A DNA stretch of 64,000 bases from Streptomyces flaveolus (GTDB lineage: Bacteria > Actinomycetota > Actinomycetes > Streptomycetales > Streptomycetaceae), in contig NZ_JNWV01000017.1 of assembly GCF_000716535.1 (NCBI RefSeq), positions 1-64,000 on the forward strand. Direction: 5' to 3'. The notes below the pieces were generated by a model that was not told the origin of the DNA, did not search any database, and saw only the letters and a program-made list of their open reading frames with translations. The position numbers were made by a program, and so were the translations under genes. Shown in pieces: positions 8,503 through 17,062 of this stretch. Position 1 is the first letter of the stretch. Each line of letters begins with the position of its first letter.

Positions 8503-9315
8503 GTGATGCTCGGTTTCGAAGGACGCCGCTATCTCGTGACGGGGGTCCTCAACGACGACTCCATCGCCTGGCACACCGCCAAGGCCCTCCAGGAGGCGGG
8601 CGCCGAGGTGCTGCTGACCGGGTTCGGCCGGACACGACGGATCACCGAGGCCGCGGCGGCCGGGTTGCCGCACCCCACCGACGTCCTCGAACTCGACGTC
8701 ACCCGGCCGGACGACCTCACCCGGCTGGCCAAGGCGCTGGAGGGCCGGTGGGACGCGGTCGACGGCGTCCTGCACGCGATCGCCGCCGCCCCGCAGTCCG
8801 CGCTGAGCGGCAACTTCCTCACCACTCCCGTGGACAGCGCCACCCACGCCCTGCACACGGCGGCCGTCTCCCTGCACGGACTCACCGTCGCCCTCGCCCC
8901 GCTGCTGGCCAGGAACCGGGGCAGCGTCGTCGGGCTGGACTTCGACTCCTCCGGCGCCTGGCCCGGCTACGACTGGATGGGCGTCGGCAAGGCCGCGCTC
9001 GGAGCCGTCTGCCGCTACCTCGCCCTCTACCTCGGCGACAGCGGCATCCGCGTGAACCTCGTCGCCGCCGGACCCGTCGAGACGGTCGCGGGGTCGGCCA
9101 TCAGCACCTTCGACACCATCGCCGACCGCTGGGAGCGGGAGGCGCCGCTCGGCTGGGACCGCGCGGACGTGCGGCGCCTCACCGGGCCCGTCCTCTTCCT
9201 GCTCTCCGACCTCGCCGCCACCGTCACCGGCGAGATCGTGCACGCCGACGGCGGTATGCACGCCGTCCGCATGGGCGTGGACGGCCAGACCTTCCGGAAG
9301 AAGGCCGTACGGTGA
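8503..9315 (+). CDS. FabI/InhA-like enoyl-ACP reductase
   Basis: A 270-residue short-chain dehydrogenase fold protein of the FabI subgroup. The diagnostic features are the early nucleotide loop VLNDDSIAWHTAKAL (FabI/InhA have N-x-x-S-I-A) and the Tyr-x6-Lys pair Y156/K163 in YDWMGVGK, instead of the Tyr-x3-Lys of ordinary SDRs. It should reduce trans-2-enoyl-ACP with NAD(P)H. GTG at 8503 and ATG at 8506 are both possible starts after an AAAGG box. It lies 18 bases after the ketosynthase and its stop overlaps the next gene by 4 bases. A second enoyl reductase next to ketosynthases could also be a resistant copy in an antibiotic locus. Confidence 0.85.
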   Translation: MMLGFEGRRYLVTGVLNDDSIAWHTAKALQEAGAEVLLTGFGRTRRITEAAAAGLPHPTDVLELDVTRPDDLTRLAKALEGRWDAVDGVLHAIAAAPQSALSGNFLTTPVDSATHALHTAAVSLHGLTVALAPLLARNRGSVVGLDFDSSGAWPGYDWMGVGKAALGAVCRYLALYLGDSGIRVNLVAAGPVETVAGSAISTFDTIADRWEREAPLGWDRADVRRLTGPVLFLLSDLAATVTGEIVHADGGMHAVRMGVDGQTFRKKAVR

Positions 9316-10253
9316 CAGCGGCGATCACCGGCATCGGGGCCGCACTGCCCGAACGCACCGTGCCGAACAGCTACTTCGAGGCGATCGGGTCGTCCGACGA
9401 GTGGATCGTCAAACGGACCGGGATCAAGGAGCGCCGCTTCCTCGCCGAGGACGGCCGGCTCGCCGACCTCGCCGTCACCGCCGCCCGAACGGCGCTGCGG
9501 CAGGCCGGCCGGGACGCCGCCGAGCTGAGTCACGTCGTCGTCGCGACGACCACCCCGGACCGGACGACGCCGGGACTGGCGGTGGAGGTGGCCGCACGAC
9601 TCGGCACGCCACAGGCCGCCGCCTTCGACCTGCACGCGGCCTGCGCCGGATTCGTCTACGCCCTGGACCACGGCACGGCGCTCATCGAGTCCGGGCGGGC
9701 GGAGGCCGTCCTCGTCTGCGGGGCGGAGGCGCTGACCCGCATCACCGACGCCGCGGACCGGTCGACGGCCGTCCTGCTCGGGGACGGCGCCGGGGCCGTC
9801 GTCCTCACCGACCTCCCGGACGCCCCCGTCGCACCCGCCTTCCACCTGGCCTCCGACGGCGAACACATCGGCCTGCTCTACGCCGACCGCCACGACCGCA
9901 AGCTCCGCATGGACGGCCCGGAGATCTTCGTCCACGCCGTGGACAAGATGAGCGACGCCACCCGACGGGTGCTGGAGCGGAGCGCGCTGACCTGCGACGA
10001 CGTCGACCTCTTCGTCGCCCACCAGGCCAACGCCCGCATCGTGAAGGCCGTCGGCAAGGAGATCGGGGTGCCGCCCGAGCGTCTCTTCCTCAACGTCGAC
10101 CGGGTGGCCAACACCTCGTCGGCGTCCATCCCCATCGCCCTGACCCACGCCCAGGAGGACGGCCGGCTCGGGCCGACCGGGGTGCTGGGCGTGGCAGCCT
10201 TCGGCGCGGGTGTCACCTGGGGCGCCGGCGTGCTCGGCTGGCGGCTGGGATGA
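9312..10253 (+). CDS. FabH-like beta-ketoacyl-ACP synthase (KAS III type)
   Basis: A 313-residue initiating ketosynthase with C111 (HAACAGF), H237 (VAHQANARI) and N267 (VANTSSASI), the complete FabH triad, and the C-terminal FGAGVTWG glycine loop. The true start is the GTG at 9312, which overlaps the TGA of the reductase gene in a GTGA arrangement; much longer upstream readings in the same frame are antisense-like noise. KAS III enzymes prime chains from an acyl-CoA and malonyl-ACP, so the pathway probably builds its own acyl chain from a CoA starter. Some FabH homologues instead perform acyl transfer or ester formation. Confidence 0.9.
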   Translation: MTAAITGIGAALPERTVPNSYFEAIGSSDEWIVKRTGIKERRFLAEDGRLADLAVTAARTALRQAGRDAAELSHVVVATTTPDRTTPGLAVEVAARLGTPQAAAFDLHAACAGFVYALDHGTALIESGRAEAVLVCGAEALTRITDAADRSTAVLLGDGAGAVVLTDLPDAPVAPAFHLASDGEHIGLLYADRHDRKLRMDGPEIFVHAVDKMSDATRRVLERSALTCDDVDLFVAHQANARIVKAVGKEIGVPPERLFLNVDRVANTSSASIPIALTHAQEDGRLGPTGVLGVAAFGAGVTWGAGVLGWRLG

Positions 10254-11143
10254 GCGCCAGGCAACCCCGCCTGCCGCTGCTGGGCGACATCACCGCCCCC
10301 GACGGCGCGCGGCTCACCGTACGGGTGCAGGCGCGGGACGACGAGGGCGCCCCCGTCGTCGTCCTGCTGCCCGCCATGGGGACACCCGCGCGCAACTACC
10401 TCCCGCTCGTACGGGCGCTGCACCGGCAGGGCATGACGGTGGTGACGACGGACCTGCGCGGGCAGGGCGAGAGCGTCCCCGCGCCCGCGCGGGGCGTCCG
10501 GTTCGGCTACCGCGAGATCGTCGAGCACGACATCGGTGCCGTGCTCGACGTCGTCGACGCCGCCTACCCCACGGCCCCGCGGCTGCTGCTCGGGCACAGT
10601 CTGGGCGGGCAGTTGGGACTGGTGCACTGCGGGCTGTTCCAGCCACCGCGTCTCGACGGCGTCGTGCTCGTCGCCAGCGGCTCCGCCTGGTACCGGGCAC
10701 TGGGACGGAACGGGGCGCGGTGGCTGGCGCGCAGCCAGCTCAGCGCCGTCGGGGCCGGGATGTTCGGATACTGGCCCGGGGACCGGTTCGGGTTCGGCGG
10801 CCGGCAGACGGCGCGCCTCATGCGGGACTGGGCCCGCCAGATGCGCACCGGCCGCTACACCGTGCCCGGGGCACGGGCGGACTACGAGCGCGCACTGCTT
10901 GCGGTGACGCTGCCCGTCCTCGCCGTCGACGTCGAGAACGACACCATGGCGCCGCCGACGGCCGTGGACCACCTGTGTGCCAAGATGCCCGCCGCCCGCA
11001 TCGAACGCCTCCACTACGCGCGCACCGACGCGGACGGCCGTCCGCTGGACCACTTCCGCTGGATACGACACCACGGCGGCCTCGTCGAGCGCATCGGGGC
11101 GTGGTCGTCCCGGGTCACCGCGGCCGCCGGGCGGCGAACTTGA
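10250..11143 (+). CDS. alpha/beta hydrolase
   Basis: A 297-residue alpha/beta-hydrolase. The nucleophile elbow is GHSLGG with S117; the oxyanion region is LLPAMGTPARNY and the family motif DLRGQGES follows the third strand. Candidate acid and base are D in VDVENDTMAP and H in LDHFRW near the C-terminus. ATG at 10250 overlaps the KAS III stop (ATGA), so it is the last gene of the coupled run. Such a protein could release a product from ACP as a thioesterase, or modify it. Its C-terminal tail is Ala/Arg rich and probably disordered. Confidence 0.8.
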   Translation: MSARQPRLPLLGDITAPDGARLTVRVQARDDEGAPVVVLLPAMGTPARNYLPLVRALHRQGMTVVTTDLRGQGESVPAPARGVRFGYREIVEHDIGAVLDVVDAAYPTAPRLLLGHSLGGQLGLVHCGLFQPPRLDGVVLVASGSAWYRALGRNGARWLARSQLSAVGAGMFGYWPGDRFGFGGRQTARLMRDWARQMRTGRYTVPGARADYERALLAVTLPVLAVDVENDTMAPPTAVDHLCAKMPAARIERLHYARTDADGRPLDHFRWIRHHGGLVERIGAWSSRVTAAAGRRT

Positions 11144-11616
11144 TGCGGTTGCCTCCGGCGGGTGGCTCGGTGCTGGGGGAGGTGTGGGCTCGGGGGGCTT
11201 GGTGCTGGGGGAGCGGGCGAGGACGGGCTGCGGTCCTGCGAGTGGCGCGACATGCCCGGCAGCGGCGGCAGCAGCGCCCACCGCGACGGTTGCCGGGCGG
11301 CGATCCCCGTCCGGGAGGCGGTCGTTCCAAAGGTGGTCGTCGCCCCGAGGCGGAGGGGGCGGAAGCGGCCGGCGAGGAGGCCGGCATGTGGGCGGGGCCC
11401 GGACGCGGGGTGCGTCGGTGTCGGCGTCTCCGAGGTCCGCTGCCGGGTGCGCGCCCCGGCCTCCCGGTGTCCCCGCCCCGTCTGCTGCGCGGCCTCCCGG
11501 TGCCCCCGCCCCGTGTGCCGCACGGCCCCCCTGCCAGTGACGGCCTGTCGGTAACCGCGACCGGCCTGAGCCGCTGACGTTCGTCCCAGTCGACCCGCCG
11601 TACCGGAGGATCCCCG
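11144..11616. other. intergenic interval after the acyl-ACP operon
   Basis: Apart from the promoter and the GGAGGA ribosome-binding site of the ligase gene, nothing recognisable is present. The 11450-11540 stretch has imperfect direct repeats of a CGGCC-TCCCGGTG-type unit but no hairpin strong enough to call a terminator. Confidence 0.35.
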
Positions 11617-13149
11617 ATGCGTCCCGAGCCCTCGCACGACCCTGGCACCGTACCCGCCCTCCTGGCCCGCAGCGCCGCCGCGTACCCCGATCGTCCGGCC
11701 CTGCGGCTGGACGCCGGCGAGTTGACGTTCGCCGAGTTGGAGGACCTCAGCTCACGTGCCGCCGCCCGGCTCCGCGCCCTGGGCACGGCACCGGGGGACC
11801 GCGTCGCCGTCCTTCTCCCGAACAGCCTCGTCTTCGCGGTGCTGTACTACGGCATCCTGCGCGCCGGGGCGATCGTCGTGCCCCTCAACCCCTTGCTGAG
11901 AGCCGGGGAGATAGAGCACTGCCTGAACGATGCCGAAGCCGCCCTCCTCTTCGCCTGGCACCAGGGCGCCGAGGAGGCGGTGGAAGGCGCCCGCCGGACC
12001 GGCACACCCCACCTCGTGGTCGAACCGGATGCATTCCTCGACGAGTTGCGGACCCATCGCCCGCCGGTGCGCGACGAGCCGCGCTCGCCCGCCGACTCCG
12101 CCGTCGTCCTCTACACCTCCGGAACCACCGGCAGCCCCAAGGGCGCGGAACTCACCCACCACAACCTGCGCCGCAACATCGACGAGGGTGCGCGCGTACT
12201 CCGCCTGGGCCCCGCCGACGTCATCTTCGGCGGACTACCGCTCTTCCACTCGTTCGGACAGGTCATGGGGCTGAACTGCGCGGTGTCGGTGGGCGCCTGC
12301 CTCACCCTGCTGCCGCGCTTCACACCGGCGGACGCCTTCTCCGTGATCGAACGGGACCGGGTGACCGTCTTCCTGGGCGTCCCGACGATGTACACGCTGA
12401 TGCTGAGGCTGGCACAGAGCCCCGAGTCGAAGCCGTACGACCTCTCCACCTTGCGTGTCGGCCTGTGCGGCGGCTCCCCGCTGCCCGTGGAGGTGCTGCA
12501 CGCGTTCGAGAAGACGTTCGCCTGCGCTGTACTGGAGGGGTACGGGCTCTCGGAGTCGTCGCCACTCGCCTGCGTGAACCGCATCGACCGCGAGCGCGTC
12601 GCGGGCACGATCGGCATTCCCATCGACGGCGTGGAGATGCGCGTCGTCGACCGCGAGGGCAGGGAACTCCCCGACGGGGAGGTGGGCGAGATCGTCATCC
12701 GGGGGCACAACGTCATGCGGGGCTACTGGCGCCGTCCGCAGGCGACCGCCGAGGCGATACGGAACGGCTGGCTGCACACCGGTGACCTCGGCACCCGGGA
12801 CGCCCGGGGGGACTTCCGGATCGTGGACCGTATCAAGGACCTCGTCATCCGCGGCGGGTACAACGTCTATCCGCGTGAGGTGGAGGAAGTCCTCTACACC
12901 CATCCGGCGGTCGCGGAGGCAGCCGTCATCGGGGTGCCGCACGAAGTCCACGGCCAGGAGGTCGCCGCCGCCGTGGTGTTGCGCGCCGGGATGTCCGCCA
13001 CGCCGGACGAGCTGCTCGGCTACGCCCGTGAGCGGGTCGCGCCCTTCAAGTACCCGCGCATCGTGTGGATCACCGACAGCCTGCCGAAGGGCCCCACCGG
13101 CAAGATCCTCAAGCGCGAGATCGCCCGGCCCGGTCCGGACGTCGACTGA
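11617..13149 (+). CDS. long-chain acyl-CoA ligase (AMP-forming)
   Basis: A 510-residue ANL-superfamily enzyme with all core motifs: A3 YTSGTTGSPKGAELTH (about 166-181), GYGLSE, the TGD motif in WLHTGDLG, DRIKDLVIRGGYNVYP and the catalytic Lys in PTGKILKRE near the C-terminus. The size and the HSFGQ / GGYNVYPREVEE segments fit fatty acyl-CoA ligases. GGAGGATCCCC precedes the ATG at 11617. It follows the acyl-ACP operon on the same strand after 473 bases and may supply the CoA starter used by the KAS III or activate the released acid; it may equally be an independent catabolic ligase. Confidence 0.85.
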   Translation: MRPEPSHDPGTVPALLARSAAAYPDRPALRLDAGELTFAELEDLSSRAAARLRALGTAPGDRVAVLLPNSLVFAVLYYGILRAGAIVVPLNPLLRAGEIEHCLNDAEAALLFAWHQGAEEAVEGARRTGTPHLVVEPDAFLDELRTHRPPVRDEPRSPADSAVVLYTSGTTGSPKGAELTHHNLRRNIDEGARVLRLGPADVIFGGLPLFHSFGQVMGLNCAVSVGACLTLLPRFTPADAFSVIERDRVTVFLGVPTMYTLMLRLAQSPESKPYDLSTLRVGLCGGSPLPVEVLHAFEKTFACAVLEGYGLSESSPLACVNRIDRERVAGTIGIPIDGVEMRVVDREGRELPDGEVGEIVIRGHNVMRGYWRRPQATAEAIRNGWLHTGDLGTRDARGDFRIVDRIKDLVIRGGYNVYPREVEEVLYTHPAVAEAAVIGVPHEVHGQEVAAAVVLRAGMSATPDELLGYARERVAPFKYPRIVWITDSLPKGPTGKILKREIARPGPDVD

Positions 13150-13389
13150 GACGCTCGAACAGCGGACGCGAATCGGTGCCCGCGCGGCGTTCGACGCCGG
13201 CAAGGGGCGTACGCCACCCAGCCCCGACGACGGCAACCTGAAGTACGCGCGGCTACCGCCTCTACACCGCCCATCTTCGCACCGCCAGGACGACCAGTAG
13301 GCGCACAGCAAGCCATCCGTACGAGCCCGCCGCTGCCGAGGGCGCCGAGACCCACCCCGGCGTAGCCGACGAGTTCACCGGGAGGCGCT

Positions 13390-14241
13390 CTACCGGCGGA
13401 CCGCCGAGATCAGGCCGCCGGGCCGCTCCTCGCGCTGCGGCGGGGTGCTGATCGGGCGGCCGTAGGCGGCAGCGCGCTCGCGCAGGGTGTGGCTGTCGGC
13501 CTCCCAGCCGTGCCCGGCCAGCCAGCCCACGGGGTCGTCGGGCATCTCCGAGACCCACATGGACGCCGCCGATCCCGGTGCGGCGTCCGCGCCGAAGCGC
13601 TCGATCACGCCGCGCGAGCCCAACGTCAGCCCCATCCGACTGCCTGCCGCCGACTGCGCGCTGATCCGGGCCAGCAGCAGCTCCACCGCGTCCTCGGGCA
13701 GATAGATCAGCAGTCCTTCGGCGATCCACACGGTCGGCACGGCCGGGTCGTGCCCTGCGGCGGCCAGCGCGCCCGGCCAGTCCTCCCGCAGATCCGCCGC
13801 GACGGTGATCCGCTCGCAGCGTGCCACGGCCCGCTCCTGGCGCAGCACCGAAGCCTTGAAGTCCAGTGGCGCGGCGGTGTCGACCTCGAACAGCCGGGTG
13901 CCCTCGGGCCAGTCCATCCGGAAGGCCCGGCTGTCCATGCCGGCACCGAGCAGCACGACCTGCCGGATCCCGGACGCGGAGGCCTGCCGCAGCAGGTCGT
14001 CGAGGAACTTCGTCCTGATGACGATGGAGAACGACACGGCCAGCCGCCGGCGTCGCGCGGCCTCGTCATCGGGCAGCGGCGACGAGGAGGGCCACAGGCC
14101 CCCGGCGGCGGCGAAGGCCTTGGCCAGCGGGTCGCGGAACAGCGCGTTCTCCCGCTCGGTCTCCAGCGCCCGGACCCTGGCCACTCCCACCGCCGTGGCC
14201 CACACTCCCGACGGCTGCACCCGCTCCCGCTCATCAGTCAC
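13390..14241 (-). CDS. SAM-dependent methyltransferase, TIGR00027/LCMT-like family
   Basis: A 283-residue class I methyltransferase of the actinobacterial family related to leucine carboxyl methyltransferase (many copies in Mycobacterium and Streptomyces). Typical segments: N-terminal GVWATAVGVARVRALETER, motif I VVLLGAGMDSRAFRM, the post-I acidic EVDTAAPLDFKASVL, and WIAEGLLIYLP. Substrates of this family are mostly unknown; polyketide or carboxyl O-methylation is often proposed. The gene is convergent with the acyl-CoA ligase, so it is not part of that operon. Confidence 0.85.
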   Translation of the reverse strand: MTDERERVQPSGVWATAVGVARVRALETERENALFRDPLAKAFAAAGGLWPSSSPLPDDEAARRRRLAVSFSIVIRTKFLDDLLRQASASGIRQVVLLGAGMDSRAFRMDWPEGTRLFEVDTAAPLDFKASVLRQERAVARCERITVAADLREDWPGALAAAGHDPAVPTVWIAEGLLIYLPEDAVELLLARISAQSAAGSRMGLTLGSRGVIERFGADAAPGSAASMWVSEMPDDPVGWLAGHGWEADSHTLRERAAAYGRPISTPPQREERPGGLISAVRR

Positions 14242-14620
14242 CGCGCCAGCCTAGATCCGCCACACCAGGCCCCGTTCGGCAGGGGTGTGCCGAAGCTCCG
14301 GTTCCGCCTGCCCGGGCGAGGCAGGCCGGATCAACCGCGTCGTGCGGCAACCAGCAGAGCATCCACGGGAACGAAGGCCCGGGCGCTCGGACACACTCAC
14401 GCCTGGCGGCGCTGCTGCCGCTCCTGGTCCCGGCGTTTCACCTCATCCAGACGCGCGAACAGCGCCTTCCACTGCTTGCTTGCCGCGGCCTTCTTCTGCT
14501 GGCAATCCTCCCGTGACTCAAATACGCACCCCAGGGCATGGCATGCGCATGTTGGCCGTAAGCAAGCTACTGCCGGCCCAGGGCCGATGCCTAGCCTGAC
14601 TGGCCAACGAAGGGCCCACC
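14242..14620. other. gene-free interval with possible small minus-strand remnant
   Basis: No complete gene. A minus-strand frame across about 14400-14570 encodes a charged helical tail (CQQKKAAASKQWKALFARLD) with Cys residues upstream but no start codon I can support; it may be the C-terminus of a lost gene. Confidence 0.25.
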
Positions 14621-14669
14621 GACGGTCCCGGCGAAGAGGCCGGGGCCGTCAGAGCTTCGTTCGACGAAG
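14621..14669 (+). promoter_or_regulatory. two stem-loops in the leader of the secreted-protein gene
   Basis: First stem: GACGGTCCCGGC (14621-14632) pairs with GCCGGGGCCGTC (14639-14650), 12 bp with one G-U pair and a 6-base loop. Second stem: CTTCGT (14655-14660) pairs with ACGAAG (14664-14669) around TCG. The AAGGGA ribosome-binding site begins inside the 3' arm of the second stem, 9 bases before the ATG at 14679. This could control mRNA stability or translation; the first stem alone could also be a terminator, but no gene reads into it from the left. Confidence 0.5.
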
Positions 14670-14678
14670 GGAAAAAAG

Positions 14679-15089
14679 ATGGTCTTACAGGGACGTGCCG
14701 GCGCAAGCGCATTAGCGGCGGCGCTCATCGGCGGCTTCGTGGCCTTCGCGCCCGCGGCTCACGCCTCGGTCGTGTCATCGTCCTCGGTGGCGGCGTGCTA
14801 CGACACCGCGCACTCCTACTCCAAGCCCGATGGGAACCAGTACTACCCCACCCCGGGCAACCACCTGACGACCACGAGCGCCTGCTCGGACATCAACATC
14901 AAGCCTAAAACGGACCGTTACGTCGCCGTGTGCTTCAGCCCCAGTTCCGGCTCGGACTACTGTCAGTCGTCCTACACCCTCGCGCACGCGGGGCAGTGGA
15001 ACACGATCGCAACCGACGTGGTGGACGGCACCAAGTTCTACTTCGAATTCCGCTCGACCGCGCTGTCCAACGGCTCCTGGGCCGCCTGA
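14679..15089 (+). CDS. small secreted protein, unknown function
   Basis: A 136-residue precursor with a clear Sec signal peptide: short basic n-region, hydrophobic stretch ASALAAALIGGFVAFAPA and the cleavage site AHA-SV at about residue 29. The mature part is about 107 residues, rich in Ser/Thr/Tyr, with four cysteines (in AACYD, SACSD, AVCFS, DYCQS) that could make two disulfides. It ends VDGTKFYFEFRSTALSNGSWAA, a pattern common in small extracellular beta-proteins of Streptomyces. I do not recognise the family. The leader carries two stem-loops; no operon partners. Confidence 0.7.
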   Translation: MVLQGRAGASALAAALIGGFVAFAPAAHASVVSSSSVAACYDTAHSYSKPDGNQYYPTPGNHLTTTSACSDINIKPKTDRYVAVCFSPSSGSDYCQSSYTLAHAGQWNTIATDVVDGTKFYFEFRSTALSNGSWAA

Positions 15090-15425
15090 CCCCGGAACAC
15101 CGTCCTCGGACACGCGCACATGGCCGTTCCCGGTCGCAGAGGGACGGGGCCACGTGCCTGCGGCGAGCGCGGTGCGGACGTACCGCTCGACGGCCGATGC
15201 CGACGGCGGGACACCGGTCGAGAAGGTGGTGCGCGTCTCGCTCGACTGGCTGGACGCCTGGCCGGAGGACCACCAGGCCACTGGCCTGCTGCATGCGCCA
15301 GGTGACGCACAGGCTGCGGCAGAAAGCAGGCACGCCGGCCCGGCCCCGCCCCGGCACCGTTCCGGGCCCGGAGCGGCGAACACCGCCCTGATCGACCTGA
15401 CGGCGACAGTGCCGATCGCCGTGGA
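15090..15425. other. gene-free interval
   Basis: Convergent region between the secreted-protein gene and the RsbV-like gene. No recognisable gene or repeat. Confidence 0.35.
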
Positions 15426-15764
15426 TCAGGGACGGGTGGCGGTGTCGCTGTCAGGGTGGAAGGTGAAGATCTGGTCGAGGCCGACGATGCGCAGCACGCG
15501 CAGGGTGTGCGCGGGGACGGCGGCCAGCGTGATGTCGGCCTGTACGGCGTGGGCGTGGTTGCGGGCGGCGATCAGGGCGGTGATCCCGCTGGAATCGCAG
15601 AATTCCATGCCGGCCAGGTCCAGGACGAGACGTTGACCCGGCCGGAGCGTGAGGGTGGTGAGTTTCTCGCGCAGTTCCTGGGCGTTGGTGTAGTCGAGTT
15701 CGCCGGTGATCTGCAGTACGGGACCGGTCGTGGCGTCTCGGGTGGTGATCTTCAGCGGGCTCAT
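15426..15764 (-). CDS. rsbV: STAS-domain anti-anti-sigma factor (RsbV-like)
   Basis: A 112-residue single STAS domain. The phosphorylation segment is LDLAGMEFCDSSGITALI, with the conserved D-S-S-G, where the first or second Ser is phosphorylated by an anti-sigma kinase and dephosphorylated by a PP2C partner. It is the third gene of a minus-strand operon, its ATG (15762-15764) overlapping the stop of the phosphatase gene in an ATGA arrangement. It should sequester an RsbW-type kinase and so free a SigB/SigF-like sigma factor; neither is encoded in the window. Confidence 0.9.
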   Translation of the reverse strand: MSPLKITTRDATTGPVLQITGELDYTNAQELREKLTTLTLRPGQRLVLDLAGMEFCDSSGITALIAARNHAHAVQADITLAAVPAHTLRVLRIVGLDQIFTFHPDSDTATRP

Positions 15765-17062
15765 GCGGGGTTTCTTGTCGTTGGGCGGACGGTGGGGCGG
15801 ACGGGGGCGCCGAGGGCGAGCAGGGCGGTGTCGTCGTCGAGGCCGTCGCCGAAGTCGTCCAGCAGTCCGGTCAGTGCCTGGATGACGGCGTGCGGTGGTT
15901 CGCCGGCGTGGTCGGTGGCGAAGGCGAGCAGGCCGTCGTCCCCGTAGAGAGTGGTGCGGTCGGGTCCGGTACGGGCCTCGGTGAGGCCGTCGGTGTAGAG
16001 CAGGAGGGTGTCGCCCGGACCGAGGGTGGTGGTGGCGGTGGTGAAGCGTGCCTCGGGCAGGACGCCCACGAGGAGACCGCCGGGAGTGGGCAGGTAGTGG
16101 GCCGTGCCGTCGCCGCGCAGGACGAGCATGGGCGGGTGGCCGCCCGAGGCGAGGTGGACGGCTATCCGTCCGGTTGCCTGGTCGGCTTGGAGAGTGCCGA
16201 AGATGGCGGTGCAGTAGCGCGGATCACCGCCGGCGGCGTAGCGCTCGTGCAGCACGCGGTTGAGCGTGGTGAGGGCGGACACGGGGTCGGGGTCGTGCAG
16301 GGCGGCGGCGCGCAGGGTGTAGCGGGTCAGTGAGGTGAGGGCGGCGGCCTGGGGGCCCTTGCCGCACACGTCGCCGAGGAAGAAGGCGAAGCGTTTGCCG
16401 TCGACGGGGAAGACGTCGTAGAAGTCGCCGCCGAGCCGGTCGGGGGAGGCGGTGTGGTAGTGGGCGGCCGTCTCCACCCCGGGGATGGGCGGCAGGCTGT
16501 CGGGCAGCAGTGACTGCTGGAGCACGGCGAGGGCGTCCTGCAGGCGGGCGCGGTCCGCCTCCGCCTGCCTGCGTGCTTCCTCGGCCGCCTTCCGGCCGCG
16601 CAGGAGTTCTTCCTCGTAGGCCCGGCGGTCGCGGGCGTCGAAGACGGTGGTGCGGATCAGCAGGGCCTCGCCCGTGCTGCCGTGCTTGACCACGGAGGAG
16701 ACCAGCACCGGTATCCGGCCGCCGTCGGCCCGCTTGATGTCGAGGGCTATGCCGCTGATCTCACCCTGCATCCGCAGCAGCGGCGCGAAGTGTGTCTCGT
16801 GGTACAGCTTGCCGCCGACGGTCAGCAGGTCGGTGAACCGCATACGGCCGACCACCGCCTCCCGGTCCAGGCCGAGCCAGCCCAGCAGCGTGGCGTTGAT
16901 CTTGGCGATGGTGCCGTCCATCAGCGTGGACAGGTATCCGCACGGCGCGGACTCGTACAGTTCCTCGGCGCTGTCCTCCAGCAGCGCGGCGAAAGTCGCG
17001 TCCGCGGTCTTGTCGTCGTCGGCATCGTACGGGTCGGGCTGCTGCCCGGCGCGGCACATCAT
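15761..17062 (-). CDS. rsbP: PAS-PP2C phosphatase (RsbP-like)
   Basis: A 433-residue regulatory phosphatase. Residues about 25-145 form a PAS domain (LYESAPCGYLSTLMDGTIAKINATLLGWLG..., FTDLLTVGGKLY), about 145-185 a coiled-coil linker rich in Glu/Arg/Ala (EEELLRGRKAAEEARRQAEADRARL in part), and about 185-425 a SpoIIE/PP2C domain with the metal-binding DRLGGDFYDVF, LGDVCGKGPQAA, HPPMLVLRGDG and LLLYTDGLTEAR. The start is ATG at 17062, overlapping the RsbQ-like stop by 4 bases. By analogy with Bacillus RsbP it dephosphorylates the RsbV-like antagonist encoded next to it in response to energy stress or a PAS ligand. Confidence 0.9.
   Translation of the reverse strand: MMCRAGQQPDPYDADDDKTADATFAALLEDSAEELYESAPCGYLSTLMDGTIAKINATLLGWLGLDREAVVGRMRFTDLLTVGGKLYHETHFAPLLRMQGEISGIALDIKRADGGRIPVLVSSVVKHGSTGEALLIRTTVFDARDRRAYEEELLRGRKAAEEARRQAEADRARLQDALAVLQQSLLPDSLPPIPGVETAAHYHTASPDRLGGDFYDVFPVDGKRFAFFLGDVCGKGPQAAALTSLTRYTLRAAALHDPDPVSALTTLNRVLHERYAAGGDPRYCTAIFGTLQADQATGRIAVHLASGGHPPMLVLRGDGTAHYLPTPGGLLVGVLPEARFTTATTTLGPGDTLLLYTDGLTEARTGPDRTTLYGDDGLLAFATDHAGEPPHAVIQALTGLLDDFGDGLDDDTALLALGAPVRPTVRPTTRNPA

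Noticed and set aside
8175..9311. Upstream extension of the FabH-like frame and of the hydrolase frame.
   Set aside because: The extension is Arg/Pro/Gly noise overlapping other coding frames; the GTG at 9312 and ATG at 10250 begin right at the conserved domains.
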